A DNA stretch of 64,000 nucleotides from Vreelandella neptunia. Lineage in GTDB: Bacteria; Pseudomonadota; Gammaproteobacteria; Pseudomonadales; Halomonadaceae. The DNA is taken from NCBI RefSeq assembly GCF_022489065.1, contig NZ_JAKVTW010000001.1, forward strand, positions 372,001-436,000, read 5' to 3'. Below the pieces are notes generated by a model, which made no database searches, was not told where the DNA came from, and saw nothing but the letters and a program-made list of their open reading frames with translations. The translations under genes and the position numbers were made by a program. Positions 33,055-42,613 of this stretch are shown piece after piece. Positions within the stretch are counted from its first letter, which is position 1. Every line of letters begins with the position of its first letter.

Positions 33055-33920
33055 TAGTTTTCTAACTCCGGTGTGGTGTTCCAGAAGGCATTGCGATCCA
33101 GGTAGTTCTGTAAAAACTGGCGTAGTCGAGGATGCTGGGTGTCACGAAATACTTCGTTGGGGGTGCCGCGGGTAACGACACTGCCTTGATCCAGGAAAAC
33201 GACGCTATCAGCAACCTGGGCCGCAAAGCCCATCTCGTGGGTGACCACCACCATGGTCATGCCTTCCTGGGCGAGCTGTTTCATAACGGCCAGCACTTCA
33301 CCCACCAGTTCCGGGTCGAGGGCCGAAGTGGGTTCATCAAACAGCATGATTTTGGGCTCCATGGCCAGTGCCCGGGCGATCGCCACGCGTTGTTGTTGGC
33401 CACCGGAAAGGCGTGCGGGATACTCCTTGGCTTTTTCACTGAGGCCAACTTTGTCTAACGCCTTCATCGCCTTTTTTTCAGCCTCCTGTCGCGGTAAGCG
33501 CCTTACCCTGACTAACGCTTCCGTGACATTGCCCAGCGCGGTCATATGGGGCCATAGGTTGAACTGCTGAAAGACAATACCTAGATTGCGTCGAGCCTCG
33601 TTAAGACGGTTGCGCCCCGCGTGTTTACGGTGTCCCCGATCATCAATCTCCCAGCCCAGCAAACGCCCCTCAATATGAATTTCGCCGTCGTCATACTCCT
33701 CAAGGAACGCCATGCAGCGCAGTAGGGTGCTTTTGCCGGAACCTGAGGGGCCGATCAAACAGACCACCTCAGAGTGGTGTACGTCTAGGTCAATATTGGC
33801 GAGCACTTGATTTTTGCCGAAGCGCTTGCCGACGGCTGCAAGATGGATGATTGGCGCTATCTTCGAGTTCTCAGCCGGGACTGCTGAGATAGCGTTAGTG
33901 GGGGATAGGGAAAGCGACAT
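33054..33920 (-). CDS. Polar amino acid ABC transporter ATP-binding protein
   Basis: 288 residues from the ATG at 33920, which has AGGAG with good spacing; a start at 33968 would overlap the permease. It has Walker [11 protein letters not shown]-loop [12 protein letters not shown], signature [15 protein letters not shown], Walker [13 protein letters not shown] and H-loop VVTHEMGFA. It closely follows the HisP/GlnQ pattern, with an N-terminal extension of about 25 residues. Together with the two permeases and the binding protein it forms a complete importer. Confidence 0.92.
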   Translation of the reverse strand: MSLSLSPTNAISAVPAENSKIAPIIHLAAVGKRFGKNQVLANIDLDVHHSEVVCLIGPSGSGKSTLLRCMAFLEEYDDGEIHIEGRLLGWEIDDRGHRKHAGRNRLNEARRNLGIVFQQFNLWPHMTALGNVTEALVRVRRLPRQEAEKKAMKALDKVGLSEKAKEYPARLSGGQQQRVAIARALAMEPKIMLFDEPTSALDPELVGEVLAVMKQLAQEGMTMVVVTHEMGFAAQVADSVVFLDQGSVVTRGTPNEVFRDTQHPRLRQFLQNYLDRNAFWNTTPELEN

Positions 33921-33933
33921 AGCTAGCTCCTGT

Positions 33934-34596
33934 TCAGCGCTGCAAGTAGATGCCGACGCGGTGCTCAAGCCACCTGCCTGCGCGTGAGGTGATCTCGATC
34001 AGTAATAGATAGGCGATGCAGAGCACTAATAACGTTTCAATAAAGGTAAAGGTGCGGGTGCCAATACCGGTGAGCACCGCGGTTAGCTCCGGCACAGTGA
34101 TAATCGACAGTACGGCGGTTTCCTTGCACAGAATGGTCAGCATATTGACGATTGCTGGCAGGATAAGGACGAGCATCTGCGGTAGTTGTACGCGCCACAG
34201 TAGCTGAAGGCGGCCAAGCCCCAGGCACTCGCCTGCTTCCAGCTGCCCACGTGGCACCGCGGCAAAACCGCTACGAAAAATTTCCGCAAAATAGACACTG
34301 CTATAGAAGGCGATGCAGAGCACCCCAGCCGTCATCGCGCCGAGCCGCAGGCCAAATGAGGGGCCGCCGTAGTAGACCAGGAACAGGATCACAAGAAAGG
34401 GGGTGCCGCGTACCAGCTCAATGAATACTCTTAGTAACAGCTGTAATGGCCGCCCACCAAAGAGCATCAGTGCAGCAATCAGTAATCCCGCCATAAGGCC
34501 CAGCACGCTACCTGCCAACCAGGTATAGATGGTGACTAAAAATGCGTTCCAGATTGCTCCGGCATTGGCAGTGATAATGGATAGATCGAAAGTCAC
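33934..34596 (-). CDS. Polar amino acid ABC transporter permease (HisM/GlnP type)
   Basis: 220 residues with about five transmembrane segments and the permease loop [21 protein letters not shown]. An [12 protein letters not shown] start is typical of the HisM/HisQ family. The start overlaps the preceding permease stop by 4 bp. It is the second membrane subunit of the importer; substrate specificity rests with the binding protein. Confidence 0.9.
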   Translation of the reverse strand: MTFDLSIITANAGAIWNAFLVTIYTWLAGSVLGLMAGLLIAALMLFGGRPLQLLLRVFIELVRGTPFLVILFLVYYGGPSFGLRLGAMTAGVLCIAFYSSVYFAEIFRSGFAAVPRGQLEAGECLGLGRLQLLWRVQLPQMLVLILPAIVNMLTILCKETAVLSIITVPELTAVLTGIGTRTFTFIETLLVLCIAYLLLIEITSRAGRWLEHRVGIYLQR

Positions 34597-35258
34597 GCCA
34601 GACTCCTCTCTAAATGACGCTCAAGTCGGCGCCCGAACATGGTCAGCGGTATGTTAATCAGGCAGTAGATCCCCGCTAGCACCAGGTAATGCTGGAAGAA
34701 TAAGTAGTCTGACGAGGCGAGGTTCTGGGCCACCCGGGTAAGGTCCGCCAGGCCAACCACCGACACTAACGCTGAGGCCTTAATCAGCAATACCAGCTCG
34801 TTGACCAGTGAAGGGAGGGTGCTTTGAACCGCTTGGGGCAGCTCAATACGCAGCAAAATAGCCGGACGGCTCATGCCTAGTAGATGTGCCGCTTCACTCT
34901 GTCCTGAGGGGATTGCCATCAGGCCACCGCGTAATATTTCTGCGATATAGGCGCCTGAGCAGAGCGAGAGCGCCATCACCGCAGCAACCATAGGGGAAAG
35001 GTTGGGTAGGCCAAACATAGGAGCCAAATAGTAGATGACCAATAGCTGCACGAGCAGCGGTACACCCCGAAAGATAAAGATATAGCTGCCGCCGAGGCGC
35101 CGTAGTAGTGGCATTTTTGCCAGCTGCATGCTGGAAATAAGTATCGCGATGACAAAGCCAAAGGCATTACCCAGCAACGACGTCTGTAGCGTGATAAGCA
35201 GTGCCTTGCCAAGCAACGGAAGGCTGAAAAGAAAGGTTGGCCAGTCGAACATTGGCAA
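34593..35258 (-). CDS. Polar amino acid ABC transporter permease (HisQ/GlnP type)
   Basis: 221 residues with about five transmembrane helices. Typical family features are LLITLQTSLLGNAFG, RGVPLLVQLLVIYY and the coupling-helix region SEAAHLLGMSRPAILLRIELPQA. A hairpin (35286-35314) separates it from the binding-protein gene, and GGAGG precedes the start. Confidence 0.9.
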   Translation of the reverse strand: MPMFDWPTFLFSLPLLGKALLITLQTSLLGNAFGFVIAILISSMQLAKMPLLRRLGGSYIFIFRGVPLLVQLLVIYYLAPMFGLPNLSPMVAAVMALSLCSGAYIAEILRGGLMAIPSGQSEAAHLLGMSRPAILLRIELPQAVQSTLPSLVNELVLLIKASALVSVVGLADLTRVAQNLASSDYLFFQHYLVLAGIYCLINIPLTMFGRRLERHLERSLA

Positions 35259-35285
35259 TATCCCTGGAGGTGAGGGAGAGCATAC

Positions 35286-35314
35286 CGGGCGGTATCTAGC
35301 TCAATGACCGCCCG
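35286..35314 (-). other. Intercistronic hairpin between binding-protein and permease genes
   Basis: CGGGCGGT and ACCGCCCG form a perfect 8-bp stem with a 13-nt loop, 18 bp after the binding-protein stop and without a T-run. Such structures commonly protect the upstream mRNA or reduce read-through, so that more binding protein than permease is made. Confidence 0.55.
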
Positions 35315-35331
35315 AACACGTCACAAGCTGA

Positions 35332-36165
35332 TTAGATCTCCGGTTCAAAATCTTCGCTGGGAACATCCATCGGCTCGCCGAACCATTTGGTTTGCAGCTC
35401 AGCTAGGCTGCCATCCTCATGCATCGATAGCAGCACCTCGTTGATGGCTTCCACCAGTGAGGCGGACTCCTCATCGTTGCGCGCCATATAGCCGAAGTAG
35501 GCGGGTTGCCCAAAGGGGGGGTGGACCACCTCAAACATTGGTCGTTGGGTAGCGGTGTAGGCAATATTGGGGAGTGAGTTGGCTACTGCATCAATCCGAC
35601 CCGCGGCAAGATCAGCGTAGGTTTGGCTATAATCAACGTACTCGGTAATCGTTGGGGGCTCGGGCAATTCAGCGGCAAACGCCTTTAGCTGCTCAAGCTG
35701 TGCAGTGCCGCGACCACCACCGGCCGCTTTGCCGGAGATATCTTCGGGTGTTTGTATAGAGTCGTCGTCAGCACGCTTTAAGATGGCGACGGTGGCATCA
35801 GCGATGGGCAGGGTGAAGTTGTAACGTTGTTTACGCTCTTGGGTAATCATCGCCGGGCCAGCTACGAAGTCATAGTTTCCAGCCTCAAGGCCGGGCAGTA
35901 CGCTGGGCCAGGGTAAATCGATCCAATTAATGCTTACTTCTAGCTCCTCACCCACACGCTCCATAAGTTCAAGGTTGAGTCCGCTTTGCTGGCCATTGTC
36001 TAGATAAGCGAATGGGGCAAAATGAAATTCAGTACCCACATTGAGCACCCCCCGTTCTTGTACCTCTTCAAGCAGATCCGCAGAGGCGGTGCTGGCTGCA
36101 AAAGAGACACCAAGGCCTATCGCCAGTCGGGAGAGTGAATGCTTTAGTAGATTGGATTTTTTCAT
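35332..36165 (-). CDS. Amino acid ABC transporter substrate-binding protein (SBP family 3)
   Basis: 277 residues. A signal peptide (LAIGLGVSFAASTASA) precedes an SBP_bac_3 domain: VLNVGTEFHFAPFAYLDNGQQSGLNLELMERVGEEL, then DFVAGPAMITQERKQRYNFTLPI and YADLAAGRIDAVANSLPN. The context (HutC-type operator 95 bp upstream, hut genes around) suggests histidine, imidazole-lactate or another imidazole acid as ligand. The ligand cannot be read from the sequence. It heads the unit SBP-permease-permease-ATPase-HisC-like-PhyH-HutC-like. Confidence 0.9.
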   Translation of the reverse strand: MKKSNLLKHSLSRLAIGLGVSFAASTASADLLEEVQERGVLNVGTEFHFAPFAYLDNGQQSGLNLELMERVGEELEVSINWIDLPWPSVLPGLEAGNYDFVAGPAMITQERKQRYNFTLPIADATVAILKRADDDSIQTPEDISGKAAGGGRGTAQLEQLKAFAAELPEPPTITEYVDYSQTYADLAAGRIDAVANSLPNIAYTATQRPMFEVVHPPFGQPAYFGYMARNDEESASLVEAINEVLLSMHEDGSLAELQTKWFGEPMDVPSEDFEPEI

Positions 36166-36260
36166 TGAGTAATAACTCCATCGGGATTATTAAGAAACTG
36201 ACAGTGCGTACCAGTACATCAACTTTATAAAAGCAAACTGCATGCCAGAAAGTACTTACC

Positions 36261-36270
36261 TGTATATACA
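36261..36270. promoter_or_regulatory. HutC-type operator before the ABC transporter unit
   Basis: The palindrome TGTATATACA lies 95 bp upstream of the substrate-binding protein gene. It fits TGTA-N2-TACA, described for HutC of Pseudomonas. It is one of five such sites in the locus. Confidence 0.75.
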
Positions 36271-36351
36271 TAATGGCTTTGCAGATTTTTTCACTGAAGG
36301 GCGAAATAACTTTGCCCTGTTTGAGTGCGATCGCTGGTGCATAATGGTGGC

Positions 36352-37740
36352 TTAACTGAGCACCTTACCGGGATTGAGAATGCCTTGCGGATCAAGGGTT
36401 TGCTTAAGTGCGTGCATAACGTCAAGCGCTTCGGGGCGGACACTGTGATGCAGGAAGTCACGCTTAAGTAGGCCAATACCGTGTTCGGCAGAAATGGAGC
36501 CGCGGTATTCACCGACCAGCCCGTAGATATCAGTTTCGATAGCGTGGTGAGTCGCCGAGGTGTTCTCAGTTAGCGAGTTACTATCTACGGTGAGGTGCAG
36601 GTTGCTGTCGCCAATATGGCCGAAATTGACGATGCGAATGCCTGGCCAGCGGTGCGTGAGCAGCTTGCCTGCCGCTTCAACAAAGTCGCCAATTTTTGCA
36701 ATGGGTAAACTGATGTCGAAGTTGATCGGTGCCAGCTTGACGGGAAATTCGCCAGTCGCCTCCCGAATTGCCCATAGTTCTTGGGCCTGTTTGATCGTGC
36801 TTGCCATGACGGCATCTTGCACTTCGCCAGTTTCCAGAGCGGCTTCCAGGACCATCTCCAGGTGGCTTGCATCGCCTTCGACCTCACACAGCACGTAAAG
36901 AGGGTAGCTTGGTGGGAGAGGCGCCTGGTTGCTCTGCCACTCGCAACTCATCGCATAGAAGTCCTGCCACATCACCTCGAATGCCTCTAGGGCTAGTCCG
37001 GTGCCACGCAGTCGATGCAGCAGACTGACCGCCGCCGGGTAGTCGCGTAGCGCGCACAAAAGCGTGCGGGACTCCCTCTGGGGCGGGGCAAGACGCAGTA
37101 CAGCGCGGGTGATGACGCCCAGTGTTCCCTCGGCACCGATAAAACAGTGCTTAAGGTCGTAGCCGGTATTATTTTTGATCATGCTGTTCATCAAATCGAG
37201 AATCCGCCCGTCGGCTAGCACTACTTCAAGGCCGAGCACACGGTCACGTGTCATGCCGTGACGAATCACGCCATGGCCGCCCGCATTGGTGGATAGGGTG
37301 CCGCCGATCTGGCAAGTGCCTCGGGCGCCAAAATCAATTGGATAGCAAAAGCCTGCTTCTATAGCCGCGTCTTGGACGGCCTGAAGTGTAGTGCCCGCTC
37401 GCACCGTCAGTGTGGCGGCATCTTGGTCAACGTTCTCCACGCCGCTGAGCTTGATTAATGACAGCGCGATACTCTCAGCCGTGGGGACGGCGCCACCGGC
37501 TAAACCCGTCATTCCACCCTGGGGGACGACGGCGCGGCGGTGCTGGTTGCAAAGTTGCAGCAGCTTGGAGACTTCCTGTGTGCTGGTTGGACGTACCAGC
37601 GCCAGTGGACGACAGGCGGCGTGGCCGGTCCAATCGCTATGACAAGACGCCGGGATTGACTCGCCCAGCAGCACTCTGTCGCCAAAGGCGCTTAGCAACA
37701 GATCTAGGAAGGCATCGTCTTTACTGGGTTTAATGCTCAC
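36352..37740 (-). CDS. FAD-linked 2-hydroxy-acid dehydrogenase (GlcD/D-lactate dehydrogenase type)
   Basis: 462 residues. A PCMH-type FAD-binding domain (VVPQGGMTGLAGGAVPTA, GTCQIGGTLSTNAGGHGVIRHGMTRD) is followed by the FAD-linked oxidase C-terminal domain (VNFGHIGDSNLHLTV, EHGIGLLKRDFL). Members oxidise D-2-hydroxy acids such as D-lactate, D-2-hydroxyglutarate or glycolate. The start overlaps the FMN oxidase stop by 4 bp, and both follow hutH in one unit. A matched D-specific and L-specific pair in a histidine locus suggests oxidation of D- and L-imidazole-lactate to imidazole-pyruvate. That is inference. Confidence 0.87.
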   Translation of the reverse strand: MSIKPSKDDAFLDLLLSAFGDRVLLGESIPASCHSDWTGHAACRPLALVRPTSTQEVSKLLQLCNQHRRAVVPQGGMTGLAGGAVPTAESIALSLIKLSGVENVDQDAATLTVRAGTTLQAVQDAAIEAGFCYPIDFGARGTCQIGGTLSTNAGGHGVIRHGMTRDRVLGLEVVLADGRILDLMNSMIKNNTGYDLKHCFIGAEGTLGVITRAVLRLAPPQRESRTLLCALRDYPAAVSLLHRLRGTGLALEAFEVMWQDFYAMSCEWQSNQAPLPPSYPLYVLCEVEGDASHLEMVLEAALETGEVQDAVMASTIKQAQELWAIREATGEFPVKLAPINFDISLPIAKIGDFVEAAGKLLTHRWPGIRIVNFGHIGDSNLHLTVDSNSLTENTSATHHAIETDIYGLVGEYRGSISAEHGIGLLKRDFLHHSVRPEALDVMHALKQTLDPQGILNPGKVLS

Positions 37741-39005
37741 GATAGATCTCCCATAGTCGGCTGCACGGTTTGTGTGGGCGAATCCACCGAATTAGCCGTG
37801 AGGTAATGTGAGTTGTCGTGTGAAAGATGGAGGGGAAGACCCAGACAGTCGCGGTCGAGTTGGGACACGCATGGGCGACCCAGCAGAGCAAGCGTATTGT
37901 GTAACTGTTGCTGGAGTAGCGTCAGGGCATGATTAGCGCCTGCCTCGCCGCCAACGGCGAGACCATATAGCGTGGCCCTTCCACTGAGTACGCCATTGGC
38001 GCCTAGAGCTAGCGCTTTGGCAATATCGCTACCTCGGCGAATGCCGCTATCGAGCAGAACCTCAAGTTCTTTTCCCACCGCATCGACGATGGGTGGCAAG
38101 CAGTCGAGGCTGGCAGGCGATCCATCCAGTTGGCGTCCACCATGGTTGGTAACCACGATGGCGTCGGCCCCTAGCCGCTTGCAGTGGCGGGCATCCTCAG
38201 CATTGAGAATACCCTTGATGATCAGCTTGCCCGACCACTGCTGGCGAATCTCGGCTAGCGCTTCCCACGTTAAGTCGGTCGCCATTTGTTGACTGATGTA
38301 GGTAGCTGCGCTGGCCGCACTGTGCTCCCCTGCAGGCAAGTATTTGAGCAGGTTACCCAGTGTCGGTAGGCCGTTGGGCCAGAGTGCCTGGGCGGCCCAG
38401 CGTGGGTGGCACAAAGCATCTAGCGTATGGCCCATGGTCAGTCGTCGAGGGTTCAGGTAGCTGCGGCTGTCCCACTCGCGTCGACCGAGCACCACTGCAT
38501 CGGTAGTGACTACAAGAGCCTCTGCATTAGCTGCTTGAGCGCGTTCGATCAGATCCTGGGTCGCTGATTTATCGCGTAGTGGATAGAGCTGAAACCACAG
38601 CCGACCGGTTGGGACCGCGGCGGCAACCTCCTCAAGGCTATTGCAGGATACGGTACTCAGCGTGAAGGGCACGTCGTGACGTTGCGCCGCTCGGGCTAGG
38701 GCGATATCAGCGTCACGCCACAGCATGCCGTTGTAGCCGGTGGGGGCGATTGCCAGGGGTATTGCGCACTCCTGGCCCAAAAGGGTGGTACGGCTGTCGG
38801 TCTCGCTTAGGTCTACCAGCGTGCGTGGTCGCCACTGCCAGCGTTGAAATGCTCTGCGATTGTCGTTGAGGGTGTGCTCGTCCTCGGCACCTGCATTGAG
38901 ATATTCCCAGGCAAAGGCGGGCAGTCGGCTACTGGCCATCGTGGCCAGTTCATCGATACTTTGGGCGTGTCGCCAGCGGTGGCTTGGGGCGTAGCGTCGT
39001 TTCAT
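37737..39005 (-). CDS. FMN-dependent alpha-hydroxy-acid oxidase (LldD/glycolate oxidase family)
   Basis: 422 residues from the ATG at 39005, directly after the hutH stop; a start at 39098 would overlap hutH. TIM-barrel FMN enzyme signatures are AWEYLNAGAEDEHTLNDNR, LAIAPTGYNGM, the catalytic region IIKGILNAEDA and VTNHGGRQLDG (active-site His and Arg), and LDSGIRRGSDIAKALALGA. Members oxidise L-2-hydroxy acids. It is co-transcribed with hutH and a D-type counterpart, which argues for an imidazole-containing hydroxy acid as substrate. Plain L-lactate use cannot be excluded. Confidence 0.87.
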   Translation of the reverse strand: MKRRYAPSHRWRHAQSIDELATMASSRLPAFAWEYLNAGAEDEHTLNDNRRAFQRWQWRPRTLVDLSETDSRTTLLGQECAIPLAIAPTGYNGMLWRDADIALARAAQRHDVPFTLSTVSCNSLEEVAAAVPTGRLWFQLYPLRDKSATQDLIERAQAANAEALVVTTDAVVLGRREWDSRSYLNPRRLTMGHTLDALCHPRWAAQALWPNGLPTLGNLLKYLPAGEHSAASAATYISQQMATDLTWEALAEIRQQWSGKLIIKGILNAEDARHCKRLGADAIVVTNHGGRQLDGSPASLDCLPPIVDAVGKELEVLLDSGIRRGSDIAKALALGANGVLSGRATLYGLAVGGEAGANHALTLLQQQLHNTLALLGRPCVSQLDRDCLGLPLHLSHDNSHYLTANSVDSPTQTVQPTMGDLS

Positions 39006-39006
39006 A

Positions 39007-40539
39007 TCAACCTTCGGCGTAGAGGCGTGGGCGGGGCAGCAGTGGTTCGAAGATAGCCTCGTCAACAAAGCGCTGGGCGGCAACGAGATCGGGGGCAAAG
39101 TAGCGATCCCGGTCGTAATGTTTAACGTCGCGCCGAATCAGTGCCAGCGCTTCTTCGAGGGAAGGTGACGTGGTCATGGGGCGGTGGAATTCCACCCCTT
39201 GGGCTGCCGCCAGTAGCTCAATGGCGACTACCGCGCTGGAGTTAAACGCCATGTCGGCCAGTCGCCTTGCCGCAAACGTCGCCATTGATACGTGGTCTTC
39301 TTGATTGGCGGAGGTCGGCAGGCTGTCTACTGAGGCGGGGTGGGCCAGGGTTTTGTTCTCGGACGCCAGTGCCGCCGCACTAACTTGGGCGATCATGAAG
39401 CCAGAGTTAAGGCCACTGTCGTTGACCAAGAACGCTGGTAGCCCTGAGAGGGCGGGGTCGACGAGTTGGGCGATGCGTCTTTCCGACAGCGCGCCGATTT
39501 CTGAGATCACCAGCGCCAGCACATCGGAGGCCATGGCAACCGGCTCAGCATGGAAGTTGCCGCCGGAAAGGACGTCACCGTTGTCAAAGATCAGCGGATT
39601 ATCAGATACGGCGTTAGCTTCACGTAGAAATACGCCCGCTGCAAAGCGTAAGTGGTCGAGGCAGGCGCCCATCACCTGGGGCTGGCAGCGCAGCGAGTAG
39701 GGATCCTGAACCCGCGGGCAGTCGCGGTGGGATTCGCGCACCCGGCTGCCCGCTAGCAGCTCGCGGTAGAAACCAGCGACATCACACTGACCGGGGTGGC
39801 CGCGAACGGCCTGGATGCGCTCGTCAAACGGGGTGTCTGAGCCTTTTAAAGCATCCACTGTCAGGCTACCGGCGACCACGGCAGCGGTGAATAGTTTTTC
39901 GGTGGCGAACAGGCCGCGCAACGCAAGTGCAGTGGAAACTTGTGTTCCGTTGATGAGTGCCAGCCCCTCCTTGGGCGCTAGTGACAGCGGTGCCAGACCC
40001 GCTAGGGCAAGTCCTTCAACGGCTGGTATCTCGCGTCCCTTATGGCGCATGCGGCCTTCGCCGAGCAGGGTGGCGGCTAAATGCGCTAGCGGCGCAAGAT
40101 CCCCTGAGGCGCCTACTGAGCCTTTAGCGGGAATACAGGGGTAGACCTGGGCGTTGTAAAGCGCCAGCAATGCGTCAATGATCAGCCAGCGTACGCCGGA
40201 GTGGCCACGGGCCAGCGAGGCGGCCTTAAGCGCCAGTATCAAACCAACGGTAGCATCGTCTAAGTTGTCACCCACCCCCGTGCTGTGTGACAGCACCAGG
40301 TTGCGCTGTAGCTCGGTCAACGAATCGCGTGGTATTGATGTTTGGGCCAGCACGCCAAAGCCGGTATTAATACCGTAAACAGTACGGCCGCTGTCGAGAA
40401 TGGCGCTAACCGTGGCTTCGGCACTATCGACCCTGGCGCGGCTCTCGTCGTCGAGCTCGATAGTGGGGCTATCCTCAAAAAGCTCGCGCAGTGTGGCAAG
40501 CGTAAGTTGGCCTGGGAAGAGTCGTTGTACTGATGTCAT
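39007..40539 (-). CDS. hutH: Histidine ammonia-lyase HutH (canonical, MIO-containing)
   Basis: 510 residues. It deaminates histidine to urocanate. All expected features are present: Tyr55 in YGINTGFG, the MIO-forming triad Ala144-Ser145-Gly146 in [17 protein letters not shown], the catalytic tyrosine in [12 protein letters not shown], and QEDHVSM. It heads the unit hutH/FMN oxidase/FAD oxidase behind a HutC-type operator (40696-40705). This is the functional histidase of the locus. The second HutH-like protein (48290) lacks these catalytic features. Confidence 0.96.
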   Translation of the reverse strand: MTSVQRLFPGQLTLATLRELFEDSPTIELDDESRARVDSAEATVSAILDSGRTVYGINTGFGVLAQTSIPRDSLTELQRNLVLSHSTGVGDNLDDATVGLILALKAASLARGHSGVRWLIIDALLALYNAQVYPCIPAKGSVGASGDLAPLAHLAATLLGEGRMRHKGREIPAVEGLALAGLAPLSLAPKEGLALINGTQVSTALALRGLFATEKLFTAAVVAGSLTVDALKGSDTPFDERIQAVRGHPGQCDVAGFYRELLAGSRVRESHRDCPRVQDPYSLRCQPQVMGACLDHLRFAAGVFLREANAVSDNPLIFDNGDVLSGGNFHAEPVAMASDVLALVISEIGALSERRIAQLVDPALSGLPAFLVNDSGLNSGFMIAQVSAAALASENKTLAHPASVDSLPTSANQEDHVSMATFAARRLADMAFNSSAVVAIELLAAAQGVEFHRPMTTSPSLEEALALIRRDVKHYDRDRYFAPDLVAAQRFVDEAIFEPLLPRPRLYAEG

Positions 40540-40695
40540 GGTGACCTCTGAAGTGCTTTACGAGCATCATTTGGAAAAATCTAAACAGCCTTTTTCTCAC
40601 TCAGTGGGTGTTAAAAATGGTTTTTAGATCTTCCCTGCTGTTGTTGTGAACCTATAGTTGTGAATCTGTGGCTATGAAATCGAGCGTTGCTATTA

Positions 40696-40705
40696 TGTAT
40701 ATACA
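40696..40705. promoter_or_regulatory. HutC-type operator before hutH
   Basis: TGTATATACA, a perfect 10-bp palindrome, lies 157 bp upstream of hutH on its promoter side. Confidence 0.75.
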
Positions 40706-40880
40706 GGTAGGTGGTGTTTATGCAAGTTCTATTGGTTAAGTTTCCTGTTGCTGTTAGTGATTATTTTACAATGATAAGTTTTAGTGCATAAAACGTGCTT
40801 TTAGTGTGATTTTGGTGCATTTTAGGCGAAATTTTATAGGTTTTGTTTTAATAATAGGAATAGATAAAAGTATTTTTATA

Positions 40881-40890
40881 TGTATATACT
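40881..40890. promoter_or_regulatory. HutC-type operator before the 2OG-oxygenase/hutD/hutC unit
   Basis: TGTATATACT, one mismatch from the palindrome TGTATATACA, lies about 105 bp upstream of the oxygenase ATG. This implies that hutC regulates its own unit. Confidence 0.6.
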
Positions 40891-40994
40891 TATTGCTTGT
40901 GGCTACTCTTATGCATAGCCGCTACCGATAGCCTAAGTGAACTAACGCAGGTAAGGATTGGGCTGGCTTTTCGTTGACAGTGGAGACTCAAGTA

Positions 40995-41966
40995 ATGACA
41001 ACTTCAGCAATGACCATACCGCTGGTTGATATGCAGGGCGTGCGTGAGGGCGACCTTGATAGCCTCGCGCGGGCGGGGGAGGCGATACACAGCGCCTGTA
41101 CCCAGGTGGGGTTCTTTTACATCATCAACCATGGTTTATCACAGGCAGTAATAGACGATGCTATGCAGGCCGCTCAGCGCTTCTTTGCTGAGCCACTGGA
41201 GCGCAAGGCGCAGGTGGCGGTTAATAAGCACCACCGTGGTTTTCATCGGCGCGGTGGTGCCACTATGTATCAGGCAACCCGACCTGATGAGAAGGAGTTC
41301 TATGGTTTTGGGCTGGACTTGGCCGAGGATGACCCAAGCGTACTGGCAGGCGAGGCACTGCGTGGGCCGAATCAGTGGCCAGACTTTATGCCGGAGTTTC
41401 AGCCAGCAATGGATCGCTACTTTGTTGAGGTAGGCCGCTGCGGAGCGGATCTGCTGCGTGCCATTGCCATGAGCCTGGATATTGATCCTGAGTTCTTCGC
41501 TGACAAGTACACCAAGCCGTTACAGCGCACTCAGGCGGTCTATTATCCCGTCCAGTCTGATGATCGCCCAGCCGATCAATTTGGCGTTGCCCCGCATACC
41601 GATTATGGTTGCGTGACGTTGCTTTACCAAGATGCCGTCGGTGGTTTGCAGGTGCGTGAGCTGGGCAGCGAGCGTTGGATTGACGCGCCTTTCATTGAGG
41701 GGTCGCTGGTCGTCAATGTCGGTGATCTGCTGGCGCGGTGGTCCAATGACCGCTTTCGCTCTACCCTGCATCGGGTTATCAACACCAGTGGCCGTGAACG
41801 TTATTCCATCGCCACCTTTTATGATCCAACCTATGCTGCGCTGGTTGATCCTGTCGATTTGGGTGTTGCTGCTGACGAGGCGATTTACCCGCCAGTCGCC
41901 GCGGGCGACTATATCCTGGGTCGTATTGATGCTTCTATGAGCTATCGCAAATCTACGGCGTCCTGA
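40995..41966 (+). CDS. Isopenicillin-N-synthase-like Fe(II)/2-oxoglutarate oxygenase
   Basis: 323 residues from the ATG at 40995, preceded by GGAG; a TTG at 40974 is possible. The N-terminal DIOX_N domain (GFFYIINHGLSQAVIDDAM) is followed by a jelly-roll with the iron triad His-x-Asp in VAPHTDYGC and His in STLHRVINTSG, and the 2-oxoglutarate-binding RYSIATFY (R-x-S). It is the first gene of the oxygenase-hutD-hutC unit. Its co-regulation with hut genes suggests oxidative tailoring, such as N-demethylation, of a histidine derivative. The substrate is unknown, and it is unrelated in fold subfamily to the PhyH enzyme at 31048. Confidence 0.85.
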   Translation: MTTSAMTIPLVDMQGVREGDLDSLARAGEAIHSACTQVGFFYIINHGLSQAVIDDAMQAAQRFFAEPLERKAQVAVNKHHRGFHRRGGATMYQATRPDEKEFYGFGLDLAEDDPSVLAGEALRGPNQWPDFMPEFQPAMDRYFVEVGRCGADLLRAIAMSLDIDPEFFADKYTKPLQRTQAVYYPVQSDDRPADQFGVAPHTDYGCVTLLYQDAVGGLQVRELGSERWIDAPFIEGSLVVNVGDLLARWSNDRFRSTLHRVINTSGRERYSIATFYDPTYAALVDPVDLGVAADEAIYPPVAAGDYILGRIDASMSYRKSTAS

Positions 41967-41978
41967 CGGGGCATCTTT

Positions 41979-42578
41979 ATGGGCTCATGGATGACATATC
42001 GCTTTGCCGAGCTGGTGCCCGTTGCTTGGCGCAATGGTGGCGGCGTTACCCGTGAAGTGGCCCGCCAAGCCAGCGTTGACTCACCGGGGTGGCGGGTGTC
42101 GATGGCGGAGCTGGAAAGGCCGGGGCCATTCTCGGTTATGGCTGGGCTGAAACGTCATTTCACCGTGATTGGCACGCATCCGGTCACGCTGATACTGCCC
42201 GATCAACGCACTACGTTAGTGCCTCGGCAAAGCGTTGTTTTTGATGGTGATGCGGCGGTGGAGTGCTTGCTACCTGAAGGGGCGAGTCGGGCGCTGAATT
42301 TAATGTACAATCCACTTCAATGGCAGGCCCGTGTGGCGTGGCTAACCCAGGGAGAGCCGCTACAGCGACACCCAGGTGCTGAGACACTGGTAGTGGCTGT
42401 GGGTGGGACTGCGTGGATGTCCAGCCGACCAGCGCAGTCGCTCAATGATTGCGACCTGTGGTATTGGCCTGGGCAAGACCCTCTCTTGGCGCCGGTTAAC
42501 GCTGCCTGCGAGACGATCAAATTTGAGACGATGCCTGGAACGCACCTGCTTAGCATCGACCTGAGGGCGAGGGGTTGA
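41979..42578 (+). CDS. hutD: HutD family protein
   Basis: 199 residues of the HutD family (cupin-like bicupin fold). It contains VAWRNGGGVTREVARQ, WRVSMAELERPGPFSVMAGLKRHFTVI and FDGDAAVECLLPEG. HutD is conserved in hut operons of Proteobacteria. In Pseudomonas it appears to limit the activity of the pathway, perhaps by binding an intermediate. It follows the oxygenase gene by 12 bp. The alternative start at 41991 is four codons later. Confidence 0.9.
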   Translation: MGSWMTYRFAELVPVAWRNGGGVTREVARQASVDSPGWRVSMAELERPGPFSVMAGLKRHFTVIGTHPVTLILPDQRTTLVPRQSVVFDGDAAVECLLPEGASRALNLMYNPLQWQARVAWLTQGEPLQRHPGAETLVVAVGGTAWMSSRPAQSLNDCDLWYWPGQDPLLAPVNAACETIKFETMPGTHLLSIDLRARG

Positions 42579-42613
42579 TAAGCCGGGCGATAAAAGGGAT
42601 TTGAGGAGAGCAC

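Larger units (their letters stand above)
40540..40994. other. AT-rich divergent promoter region, hutH and 2OG-oxygenase units
   Basis: A 455-bp intergenic region, clearly richer in A+T than its neighbours between about 40720 and 40900. It holds two HutC-type operators, one facing each unit. No gene or tRNA is seen. Confidence 0.7.
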
